Shown piece by piece: positions 1-5,396 of a stretch of 6,635 nucleotides of DNA. Source of the DNA: Patescibacteria group bacterium (lineage in GTDB: Bacteria > Patescibacteriota > Minisyncoccia > Portnoybacterales > UBA2143); the NCBI GenBank assembly GCA_018829245.1, contig JAHJUH010000007.1, forward strand, positions 1-6,635, given 5' to 3'. Under the pieces are notes generated by a model. That model saw nothing but the letters and a program-made list of their open reading frames with translations, ran no database searches and had not been told where the DNA came from. The position numbers and the translations under genes were made by a program. Each line of letters starts with the position of its first letter. Within the stretch, counting starts at the first letter, position 1.

Positions 1-45
1 CATTCGTCCTTGAGTAGGACTAAGAAATATATTTTTCTGTTTCAT
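1..45 (-). CDS. 5' end of an unidentified gene (partial, runs off the window)
   Basis: An open frame starts with ATG at 45-43 on the minus strand and stays open to the window edge, giving 15 residues: MKQKNIFLSPTQGRM. I do not recognise the protein and 15 residues are too few to assign a family. The case for a real gene is its position: the ATG lies 7 nt downstream of a good -10 hexamer (TATATT) in a sigma70-like promoter at 53-81, the same spacing seen for the LCP gene at 5416. There is no Shine-Dalgarno site, so the mRNA would be leaderless. It lies downstream of rtcB in the same direction but is separated from it by a repeat element and has its own promoter, so it probably starts a separate transcript. 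Confidence 0.5.
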   Translation of the reverse strand, partial: MKQKNIFLSPTQGRM

Positions 46-52
46 TACTTTT

Positions 53-81
53 AATATACTCTTTTAATTAGCTTTTGGCAA
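53..81 (-). promoter_or_regulatory. sigma70-like promoter for the partial gene at 45-1
   Basis: Read on the minus strand, TTGCCA (76-81, five of six to TTGACA) is followed by a 17-nt spacer and TATATT (53-58, five of six to TATAAT). Transcription would begin around 46-45, at or next to the ATG, so the message would be leaderless. The TTG of the -35 box belongs to the CAAG direct repeat (CTTG on this strand) that flanks the element at 83-159. That element therefore ends immediately upstream of the -35 box and leaves the promoter intact. Confidence 0.6.
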
Positions 82-82
82 G

Positions 83-159
83 CCCCGTAGAGAAATTTCG
101 AATTGCCTTACAAATTTGATTTTTCTAAAGAAAAATCATTTCGAAATTCTTCTACGGGG
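83..159 (+). mobile_element. MITE-like inverted-repeat element, copy 1 (77 bp)
   Basis: Terminal arms at 83-102 (CCCCGTAGAGAAATTTCGAA) and 140-159 match as inverted repeats at 18 of 20 positions; the two mismatches are GA versus AG at arm positions 10-11. A second, perfect 10-bp inverted repeat lies inside (117-126 with 129-138), directly next to the right arm, and a 14-bp spacer separates it from the left arm. The element is flanked by CAAG on both sides (79-82 and 160-163), which looks like a 4-bp target-site duplication. It has no coding capacity. It lies just after the rtcB stop (TAG, 166-168) and just before the -35 box of the next gene. As RNA it could fold into a long hairpin at the end of the rtcB message, but there is no U-tract, so I do not call it an intrinsic terminator. 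Two further copies lie at 2750-2824 and 5221-5355. Confidence 0.8.
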
Positions 160-165
160 CAAGTC

Positions 166-1608
166 CTATTCTCCTTTAATTACTGCTAAAGGAACTACTC
201 GGGCTACTTTTTTTGACAAGCCAGCATTATGAACCACATCCACCACATTATCAATATCCTTATAAGCCATTGGCGCTTCTTCAGCAATACCCCTTAAGGA
301 TCGGCACTTAACAATAATTCCCTTTTCTTTTAATTTTCTGATTACTTCTGGTCCGGAAATTTGCCTAGTAGCTGCTTTCCGCGACATAGTCCGTCCAGCG
401 CCATGCGAGGTTGAAAAAAAACTTTCTTCTCCTTGTTTAGTACCGACTAAAACATAAGAAGCAGTACCCATTGAACCAGGAATTAAAACTGGCTGGCCAA
501 CATATTGATATTTCTCTGGAATTTCTGGATGATTAGGTGGAAAAGCCCTGGTTGCTCCTTTGCGATGAATAGCTAATTCAACTTCCTTTCCATCAATATT
601 ATATTTCTCTATTTTAATAATATTATGAGCTACATCATAAAGGGAAACTAAGTTTGAATTTTTCTCGCCTAATACAAATTTCCAAGCTTTTCTGACAAAA
701 TGAGCAATCATTTGCCGATTAGCCCAGGCATAATTAGCCGCGGCTGCGCTAGCAGCTAATCCTCTCTGGCCTTCTGGCGAATTAAAAGGAACACAAGCAA
801 ATTCTCTATCTGGCACTTGTATCTTGTACTTCCTCATTAAACCAGTGAATTCTTTAATATAGTCAGTGGCTACTTGATGGCCTAATCCCCGAGAACCACT
901 ATGAATCATAATAATTATTTGGTCTTTGAATAAGCCAAAAGTTTGGGCAATTTCTTGATCAAAGATTTTATCTACTTTTTGAACTTCTATAAAATGATTG
1001 CCACTGCCAAGAGTGCCTACTTGGCTTCGTCCTCTGTTTTTAGCCCGTTCTGAAACAACAGAAGCATCAGCTTGTTCCATTTTTCCTCCTGCTTCACAAT
1101 TCTCAACATCTTCTGATTTGCCATATCCTTTTTCAACCAAGTATTCAGCTCCGCCTTGTAAAATCCTGTTAATCTGCTCAATTGAAAGTTTAATTTTTCT
1201 ACCCTTGCCCAAACCAGAAGGAACCTGCCTCTGAATCTGATCTGTTAGTTTTTCTAAATAAGGCTTGATATCTTTTTCCAAATATTCTGATTTAAGCAAT
1301 TTCATTCCGCAATTAATATCATAGCCTTGCATTCCAGGAGAAATAATACCTTCAGAGGTTTTAATAGCAGCTACTCCGCCAATAGGGCTGGCATAACCCT
1401 CATGGCAATCAGGCATTGCTAAACCATATTTCTGAATTCCAGGCAAGCAGGATAAATTAACTAACTGATCTAAAGATCTGTCTTGTAAAATATATTCCAG
1501 CATTTTCTCTGAGGCATAGACCCGGGCTGGCACACGCATGTCACTCCTAAATTTCTTAGGAATTTCCCATAAATATTCATTGATTTTAATTAAATCTTCT
1601 TTCTTCAT
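166..1608 (-). CDS. rtcB: RtcB, 3'-phosphate RNA-splicing ligase
   Basis: RtcB joins RNA 2',3'-cyclic phosphate or 3'-phosphate ends to 5'-OH ends using GTP and Mn2+, in tRNA splicing or RNA repair. The 480-residue protein has the full-length family fold and every catalytic landmark: PDCHEGYASPIGG (67-78), DINCGMK (97-103) with metal ligands Asp97 and Cys100, GSGNHFIEVQ with His205, IHSGSRGLGH with His236, AHN with His328, and SHGAGR (401-406) with His402 as the expected guanylylated histidine. These line up in order and spacing with the archaeal enzyme's ligands. The C-terminus (VVPLAVIKGE) is typical, and no intein interrupts it. It is the last gene of the minus-strand operon, 3 nt after the permease stop. 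Only a weak AAGG lies near the ATG, too close to be a good ribosome site, so translational coupling is likely. No archease or RtcA gene is visible nearby. Identification is secure; the physiological substrate is not shown. Confidence 0.97.
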   Translation of the reverse strand: MKKEDLIKINEYLWEIPKKFRSDMRVPARVYASEKMLEYILQDRSLDQLVNLSCLPGIQKYGLAMPDCHEGYASPIGGVAAIKTSEGIISPGMQGYDINCGMKLLKSEYLEKDIKPYLEKLTDQIQRQVPSGLGKGRKIKLSIEQINRILQGGAEYLVEKGYGKSEDVENCEAGGKMEQADASVVSERAKNRGRSQVGTLGSGNHFIEVQKVDKIFDQEIAQTFGLFKDQIIIMIHSGSRGLGHQVATDYIKEFTGLMRKYKIQVPDREFACVPFNSPEGQRGLAASAAAANYAWANRQMIAHFVRKAWKFVLGEKNSNLVSLYDVAHNIIKIEKYNIDGKEVELAIHRKGATRAFPPNHPEIPEKYQYVGQPVLIPGSMGTASYVLVGTKQGEESFFSTSHGAGRTMSRKAATRQISGPEVIRKLKEKGIIVKCRSLRGIAEEAPMAYKDIDNVVDVVHNAGLSKKVARVVPLAVIKGE

Positions 1609-1611
1609 ACC

Positions 1612-2748
1612 TTATTTTACAAAATAAATAATTTCGTAAATAATGCCTAAAATAAAAAATAAAATTAAGGAATAAACTAAAAGATTAGGTATTTTCAAAC
1701 TATAAGCTGGTTTTTGATCTCCTTTGGTTTTAGCTTTAAGATAAGAGAGAATAATAAGAATTACATCAATTCCTAGAAATACTCCGCCAGTCAAACTAAT
1801 TACCACGATAAAATTTTTCAAACCAAAAATAAAAAAGAATAAAGGAATAAAACAAGCTAAAAACCAAGAAAGATTCTTATTTATTTCCAAATCATACCAA
1901 AGAATCTTTTTTAAAGTTAAACCAATAGTTAAAAAAGAAGTAAAAACAGTTAAAAGACCGAAAATTAAAGCTAAACCAATAATATTATTGTTTAAAACAT
2001 TCTTTAAGCCAATAATAGCTTCTGGAGAAGTATTTAATCCTGTAATTCCTGTAATTAAAATAATGAAAAAAAGATAAGTAAGCACTGAAATTAAAATTCC
2101 TGAAATAATTACTTTTTTTAATTTCTTAGGATTATTAATCAATATTTCCTTAACTTCTGGAATAACAGAAGTTCCAGCTAAAGAAAATAGCACTGCTCCA
2201 TAAGGCAGAAAAAAATATTTAAAATCAAAATTAAACAAATGTTCTATATTGATTAAAGGAAAACCGCGGTAAAAAACAACTCCTAGAATAACAAAAAATA
2301 AAACTAAAAGAATTAATTCTACCTGAGCAATACTTTTAATGCCAAAATAAATTAAAATTGCGCCTAAGGAAAAGAAAATAAAGGTGTAAGTAAAACTAGT
2401 CCCATTGAAAATTGGAGATAAAATAGAAAATAAAAACTCGCCGCCAACAATTAAATAAGCTAAAAGAGCTCCTCCTAAGCCAAGCCCATTAGAAATAAAA
2501 GCTATTTTTTTTGCTCTTGGTCCTAAATATTTTTCAGCATAACCAGGCAAACGATGAAATTCTTTTGTTCGCAAAGCTACTTCACCGTAAATTAAGCTAA
2601 CTAAAATCATAACTGCTCCTAAGATGAGAAAATAAAAAAGCATCGTTAAAATGCCTACTTGAATAGTAATATATGGCAAACTAAAAAGACCTACTCCAAT
2701 AATAGTTCCCATTAAAACAGCTAAAGCTTGAAAAAACTTATTATCCAT
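1612..2748 (-). CDS. Aromatic/hydroxy amino acid permease-like transporter (APC superfamily)
   Basis: This 378-residue integral membrane protein has about 11 hydrophobic segments (roughly 6-27, 30-53, 85-110, 120-140, 142-162, 178-195, 212-236, 254-277, 293-310, 312-335, 354-376). The first helix carries GTIIGVGLFSLPY (14-26), the broken-helix substrate-site motif of the amino acid permease families, and SVIPEVKEIL (194-203) resembles the conserved stretch of tryptophan/tyrosine permeases. The count of 11 helices also fits that family. It probably imports an amino acid by cation symport at the cytoplasmic membrane; the substrate cannot be read from sequence. It ends 3 nt before rtcB. Its ATG (2746-2748) abuts copy 2 of the repeat element, which replaces whatever ribosome site it once had: only GGGGT precedes the ATG, too close for a normal Shine-Dalgarno. 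Without the element the ATG would follow the upstream stop codon by 2 nt. Confidence 0.85.
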   Translation of the reverse strand: MDNKFFQALAVLMGTIIGVGLFSLPYITIQVGILTMLFYFLILGAVMILVSLIYGEVALRTKEFHRLPGYAEKYLGPRAKKIAFISNGLGLGGALLAYLIVGGEFLFSILSPIFNGTSFTYTFIFFSLGAILIYFGIKSIAQVELILLVLFFVILGVVFYRGFPLINIEHLFNFDFKYFFLPYGAVLFSLAGTSVIPEVKEILINNPKKLKKVIISGILISVLTYLFFIILITGITGLNTSPEAIIGLKNVLNNNIIGLALIFGLLTVFTSFLTIGLTLKKILWYDLEINKNLSWFLACFIPLFFFIFGLKNFIVVISLTGGVFLGIDVILIILSYLKAKTKGDQKPAYSLKIPNLLVYSLILFFILGIIYEIIYFVK

Positions 2749-2749
2749 A

Positions 2750-2824
2750 CCCCGTAGTGAAATTTCGACTTTTATAATCTCTGATTTTTTTCAAAAAAAA
2801 TCATGTCGAAATTCTACTACGGGG
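2750..2824 (+). mobile_element. MITE-like inverted-repeat element, copy 2 (75 bp), at the permease start codon
   Basis: Terminal arms at 2750-2769 (CCCCGTAGTGAAATTTCGAC) and 2805-2824 match as inverted repeats at 18 of 20 positions, with the same GA/AG mismatch pair as the other copies. An inner inverted repeat (2782-2791 with 2794-2803) adjoins the right arm, as in copy 1, so the two copies have the same orientation. CATA flanks both ends (2746-2749 and 2825-2828). The left CATA is the complement of TATG, which contains the permease start codon. The element fills almost the whole 81-bp gap between the 77-residue gene and the permease and will be transcribed as a structured intercistronic region. 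Confidence 0.85.
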
Positions 2825-2829
2825 CATAT

Positions 2830-3063
2830 TTAATAACTAGGTAAATAACCTTGACTCATTAACCAACGTGACAGATAAATAAAAATAATTCCCCAGATAA
2901 TAGATATGCCTAGAATAATTCTAGATTCTTTTTTAAGTTCTGGCTCAGTCCAAAAAGCAATACCTAGAATTAATCCTGAAAACACTGGATTAAGTAAAGC
3001 AATAGTAATGCCTAGCCAAAGCCATTTTTTACGTGAAGTTAAACTAATTTTTTCTTCATTCAT
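2830..3063 (-). CDS. Small two-helix membrane protein, function unknown (77 aa)
   Basis: I do not recognise a named family. The 77 residues hold two strongly hydrophobic segments (about 14-38 and 48-66), joined by a short charged loop with WTEPELKKESR (38-48). The N-terminus is basic (Arg11, Lys12, Lys13) and the tail, QGYLPSY, is short and polar. The start is well supported: a textbook AGGAGGTGA lies at 3072-3080, 8 nt upstream of the ATG and inside the end of the HIT gene, which this gene overlaps by 8 bp. That overlap plus a strong ribosome site shows a real, translationally coupled gene. It lies between the HIT protein and the amino acid permease; a link to the permease is possible but only positional. 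Confidence 0.8.
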   Translation of the reverse strand: MNEEKISLTSRKKWLWLGITIALLNPVFSGLILGIAFWTEPELKKESRIILGISIIWGIIFIYLSRWLMSQGYLPSY

Positions 3064-3391
3064 TGACTATTTCACCTCCTCCCATTAAATGCAAATGAAG
3101 ATGATCAATAATCTGACCACCGCCTCTGCCAACATGAAAAACTAAACGATAACCTTTTCCAGCTATTCCATATTCTTTAGCTAATTTTTTAGATAAAAAA
3201 ACCATATCACTAATTAAATTCCTATCATCCTCTTTAAGGTGGTTGATTGATTTAATATGTTTTTTAGGTGTAATCAAAAAATGAATTAATGTATGTGGAT
3301 TAATATCTTTAAAAACAATAATTTTTTCATCTTCATAAACAATATCAGATTCTTGTTGATGATTAGCTATTTTACAAAAAATACAATTCAT
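3056..3391 (-). CDS. HIT-family (HINT-like) nucleotide-binding hydrolase
   Basis: The 111-residue protein matches the branch I histidine triad proteins in length and motif order. The N-terminal CIFCKI (Cys3, Cys6) is the zinc-type start seen in many bacterial HINT proteins. The triad is in DHLHLHLMGG, with His97, His99 and His101; the central histidine is expected to be the nucleophile. GYRLVFHVGRGGGQ (80-93) matches the strand and loop before the triad, and NPHTLIHFLITPKKH (31-45) the conserved early region. Family members hydrolyse AMP-lysine and other nucleoside phosphoramidates; the physiological substrate is unknown here. Placement directly behind hisS suggests, but does not prove, a role in clearing aminoacyl-adenylate by-products. 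It starts 3 nt after the hisS stop with no clear Shine-Dalgarno and overlaps the next gene by 8 bp. Its TGA stop gives a normal family length, which argues against recoding of TGA. Confidence 0.93.
   Translation of the reverse strand: MNCIFCKIANHQQESDIVYEDEKIIVFKDINPHTLIHFLITPKKHIKSINHLKEDDRNLISDMVFLSKKLAKEYGIAGKGYRLVFHVGRGGGQIIDHLHLHLMGGGEIVNE
3072..3080 (-). promoter_or_regulatory. Strong Shine-Dalgarno site (AGGAGGTGA) for the 77-residue gene
   Basis: AGGAGGTGA on the minus strand lies 8 nt before the ATG at 3061-3063. It is embedded in codons for the last glycines and glutamate of the HIT protein. It fixes the start of the 77-residue gene and is the only near-perfect Shine-Dalgarno site found upstream of any gene in this window. 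Confidence 0.85.
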
Positions 3392-3394
3392 ATA

Positions 3395-4681
3395 TTACAA
3401 CTTAATTTTTTTCTTAACTTCTTTAACTACTTTAAATAAAGGAACGATTTTCTGACTGCCAGTTTCCATATCCCGGATAATAATTGAATCTTCCAATGCT
3501 TCTTTTTGTCCTAAAATTAAAGCAAAACGAGCTTGAAGCTTATTAGCTATTCTCAATTGAGATTTAATGGTATTCTTGCTAAAAGAACTGGCTGTTTCTA
3601 AACCAGCTTGCCTAAGCTCTTCAAATAACTTTAAGGATTTCTTTTTTCCTAATTCACCTAATTGAACCAAGAAAATTAAATGTTTTTTTCTTGGAGTAAT
3701 TTTAATTTCTCTTTCTTTAATAAGATTAACTATTCTGTCTAATCCTATAGCAAAACCAACTGCTGGTGTATCTTGTCCGCCTAAAAGTTTAATTAATCCA
3801 TCGTATCTGCCTCCACCGGATAAAGATACTTGACGACCATCTTCTTCTTCTGGCCAAATTTCAAAAACTGTTTTAGTATAATAGTCTAATCCTCTGACTA
3901 AGCAAGGATTAAGTATATATGGAATTTCCAATTCATCTAAATATTCCAAAACGCTTTTAAAATGGCTGTTACACTCATCACATAAGCTATCAATAATCTG
4001 GGGAGCTTCTTGAGCTAATTGAGAACATATTTCATTTTTACAATCTAATAATCTCAAAGGATTATACTGAAATCTTCTTTGACAATTAGAACAAAAATCT
4101 TTTTTCCTATTTCTATAAAAATTGACTAATTTCTTGCGGTAATTTGGCCGGCATTTAAAACAACCGATGCTATTAATCTGAGTGATTAATTTCTTTAAAC
4201 CTAATTTTTTACTAATAGAAAAAAATATTTGGATTAATTGAGCATCTAAAACTGGATCTTGTTCGCCAATTACTTCAAAATTAGCTTGATATGACTGCCT
4301 ATATCGTCCTTTTTGTGGTCGTTCATAACGAAAAATAGGGCCGATGCTATATAACTTTACTGGATGCGGCAAACTAGATAACCCGCCTTCTAAATATGCC
4401 CGCATAACACCAGGCGTAAACTCTGGACGCAAGCTTAATTTATCTCTTCCTTTGGTTGTTAAATTAAACATTTCCTTTTCAATAATATCAGTATAAGCGC
4501 CTGTGCTTTTAATAAATAAATCTCTTTCCTCAAGAATAGGCGTATCTATCCGTTCAAAACCATAAGATCCAGCTACGTTTCCTATAACTGATCTAACCTT
4601 TTCCCAATATATTTGCTCTTTAGGTAAAATATCCCTCATTCCTCTTGGAATTTTAAATTTACTTTTTGATTTTTTAGACAT
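3395..4681 (-). CDS. hisS: Histidyl-tRNA synthetase (HisRS), class II
   Basis: HisRS charges tRNA-His with histidine in the cytoplasm. Landmarks, numbered from the start chosen here (428 aa): IPRGMRDILP (11-20); motif 2 region GPIFRYERPQKGRYRQ (114-129) and FEVIGE; the histidine-specific LVRGLDYYTKTVFE (261-274) and SGGGRYDGL (288-296); motif 3 AVGFAIGLDR (307-316); and a C-terminal anticodon-binding domain from about 333. An insertion domain (about 171-240) has four cysteine pairs, Cys174/177, 197/200, 214/219 and 234/237, around NPLRLLDCK; this pattern occurs in other bacterial HisRS and may bind zinc. An upstream TTG at 4706-4708 would add nine residues and overlap lepB by 23 bp. I prefer the ATG at 4679-4681, which leaves a 4-nt gap after lepB and gives the usual N-terminus. 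No Shine-Dalgarno is evident. Confidence 0.96.
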   Translation of the reverse strand: MSKKSKSKFKIPRGMRDILPKEQIYWEKVRSVIGNVAGSYGFERIDTPILEERDLFIKSTGAYTDIIEKEMFNLTTKGRDKLSLRPEFTPGVMRAYLEGGLSSLPHPVKLYSIGPIFRYERPQKGRYRQSYQANFEVIGEQDPVLDAQLIQIFFSISKKLGLKKLITQINSIGCFKCRPNYRKKLVNFYRNRKKDFCSNCQRRFQYNPLRLLDCKNEICSQLAQEAPQIIDSLCDECNSHFKSVLEYLDELEIPYILNPCLVRGLDYYTKTVFEIWPEEEDGRQVSLSGGGRYDGLIKLLGGQDTPAVGFAIGLDRIVNLIKEREIKITPRKKHLIFLVQLGELGKKKSLKLFEELRQAGLETASSFSKNTIKSQLRIANKLQARFALILGQKEALEDSIIIRDMETGSQKIVPLFKVVKEVKKKIKL

Positions 4682-4685
4682 AATA

Positions 4686-5219
4686 TTAAAATACTGTAAA
4701 TGTATCAAATGGCCAGGCCCTTACCCAAACCTTACCAATAATATATTCTTTAGCTAAAGTTCCCCATTGGCGAGAATCAGAACTAGCTGAACGATTATCT
4801 CCTAAAACAAAATATTCATTTTCATCTAATTTGACAAAAATATTTCCTTGGGTAAAGATTCCTTCAGATATATAAGATTCATCCAAAGTCACGCCTTCAG
4901 GAAAATCAATATTATAAACAGTTACTTGCCCATTTTTAACTTCAATTGTTTCATTAGGCAAGCCAATGATCCTTTTAATATAATACTGGGAAGGATCTTT
5001 GGGATATTTAAAAACAATTACATCTCTGCGCATCGGATTTTCAAAACGATAACCAATTTCATTAATAACTAAATACTGACCATTATCAAAATTAGGCTGC
5101 ATAGAAGCTCCTTTAACAAAAAACGGCTGGATTAGATAATAGCGAATTGGAATAATAATAGCTAAAGAGATAACTACTACTTTAACAATTTCCCAAATGA
5201 AAATAAGTACTTTTTTCAT
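4686..5219 (-). CDS. lepB: Signal peptidase I (LepB)
   Basis: This membrane-bound serine-lysine protease removes signal peptides from exported proteins. The 177-residue protein has one N-terminal membrane helix (about 9-29), with the catalytic domain outside. The nucleophile is Ser39 in KGASMQP, and the general-base Lys82 is in YYIKRIIGLP. The two later signature boxes are present: RRDVIVFKYP (64-73) and VLGDNRSASSDSRQWG (138-153). The length is that of a compact Gram-positive-type enzyme. It is the first gene of the minus-strand operon, and hisS follows after 4 nt. Its ATG (5217-5219) directly abuts copy 3 of the repeat element, so no Shine-Dalgarno is present. The most likely promoter (5368-5396) lies on the far side of the element, which would give a leader of about 140 nt. 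Confidence 0.95.
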   Translation of the reverse strand: MKKVLIFIWEIVKVVVISLAIIIPIRYYLIQPFFVKGASMQPNFDNGQYLVINEIGYRFENPMRRDVIVFKYPKDPSQYYIKRIIGLPNETIEVKNGQVTVYNIDFPEGVTLDESYISEGIFTQGNIFVKLDENEYFVLGDNRSASSDSRQWGTLAKEYIIGKVWVRAWPFDTFTVF

Positions 5220-5220
5220 A

Positions 5221-5355
5221 CCATGTAGAAGAATTTTGACATTTTAATTAAAACATCAAAATCTTTAGTGTTTTTAATTTTATTTTAATTCTTTATCCCC
5301 GTATAACCTTTAAATTTTTCTTTTAGAAAAATTAGGTCAAAATTTCTCTACAGGG
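5221..5355 (-). mobile_element. MITE-like inverted-repeat element, copy 3 (135 bp, longer and more diverged)
   Basis: Terminal arms at 5221-5240 and 5336-5355 match as inverted repeats at 17 of 20 positions. They keep the GA/AG mismatch pair at arm positions 10-11 but reversed relative to copies 1 and 2, so this copy is in the opposite orientation. Beside its AG-type arm is an imperfect inner palindrome (5237-5258), matching the inner hairpin position in the other copies. A second hairpin (5313-5321 with 5325-5333) lies near the other arm, and a stray CCCCGTA (5297-5303) suggests internal duplication or nesting. CATA flanks both ends (5217-5220 and 5356-5359); the first contains the lepB start codon complement. 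It occupies most of the lepB-LCP intergenic region. Confidence 0.75.
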
Positions 5356-5367
5356 CATAATAAATTA

Positions 5368-5396
5368 AGTTTATCCTGTTTTCCAAAAAAAATCAA
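5368..5396 (-). promoter_or_regulatory. Candidate promoter for the lepB operon
   Basis: On the minus strand, TTGATT (5391-5396) is followed by a 17-nt spacer and TAAACT (5368-5373); each hexamer matches consensus at four of six positions. Transcription would start near 5361, just before the ATG at 5356-5358, which is the outer copy of the CATA/TATG direct repeat of element copy 3. It overlaps the LCP promoter on the other strand. I found no better -10/-35 pair inside the element near the lepB start, but the region is so AT-rich that this call is moderate. Confidence 0.4.

Larger units (their letters stand above)
166..5219 (-). other. Six-gene operon lepB-hisS-HIT-77aa-permease-rtcB
   Basis: All six genes run in the same direction with junctions of +4 bp, +3 bp, -8 bp, +81 bp and +3 bp. 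The single large gap is almost entirely element copy 2 and its duplicated CATA; without them it would be 2 bp. No internal promoter or terminator stands out. The genes combine protein export, histidine charging, nucleotide hydrolysis, amino acid uptake and RNA ligation; they share no single pathway. Confidence 0.75.

Noticed and set aside
5..20. CGTCCTTGAGTAGGAC near the left edge as a partial copy of the 6475-6536 hairpin
   Set aside because: Only the CGTCCTT heptamer is shared and the stem is 5 bp; it falls within the partial coding frame at 45-1. Too little to claim a relationship.
83..159. Copy 1 as a rho-independent terminator for rtcB
   Set aside because: It can fold, but on the minus strand no U-tract follows the stem, and the same sequence family occurs upstream of genes (copies 2 and 3), so termination is not its defining role.
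998..1234. Open frame of 78 codons on the plus strand opposite rtcB
   Set aside because: It lies wholly inside a well-supported rtcB reading frame on the other strand, and its proline/serine-rich translation resembles no protein I know.
171..3058. Recoding of TGA (genetic code 25) as in some CPR lineages
   Set aside because: The HIT gene ends with TGA at a normal family length with an overlapping next gene, and no in-frame TGA is needed to complete any protein here.
2906..3088. Open frame of 60 codons on the plus strand opposite the 77-residue gene and the end of HIT
   Set aside because: It is antisense to two genes linked by a strong Shine-Dalgarno and an overlap, and has no ribosome site or promoter of its own that I can see.
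4682..4708. Nine-residue N-terminal extension of HisRS from a TTG start
   Set aside because: It would begin inside lepB at a TTG with no ribosome site. The ATG at 4681 gives the usual HisRS N-terminus and a 4-nt junction typical of this operon.
4848..5072. Open frame of 74 codons on the plus strand opposite lepB
   Set aside because: lepB has all catalytic motifs in this stretch; the antisense frame looks like a by-product of AT-rich codons.
83..5355. The three repeats as a CRISPR array or riboswitch
   Set aside because: They are kilobases apart with no regular spacers or cas genes, and they vary in the inner region, occur in both orientations and have flanking direct repeats, which fits mobile elements rather than a sensor RNA.
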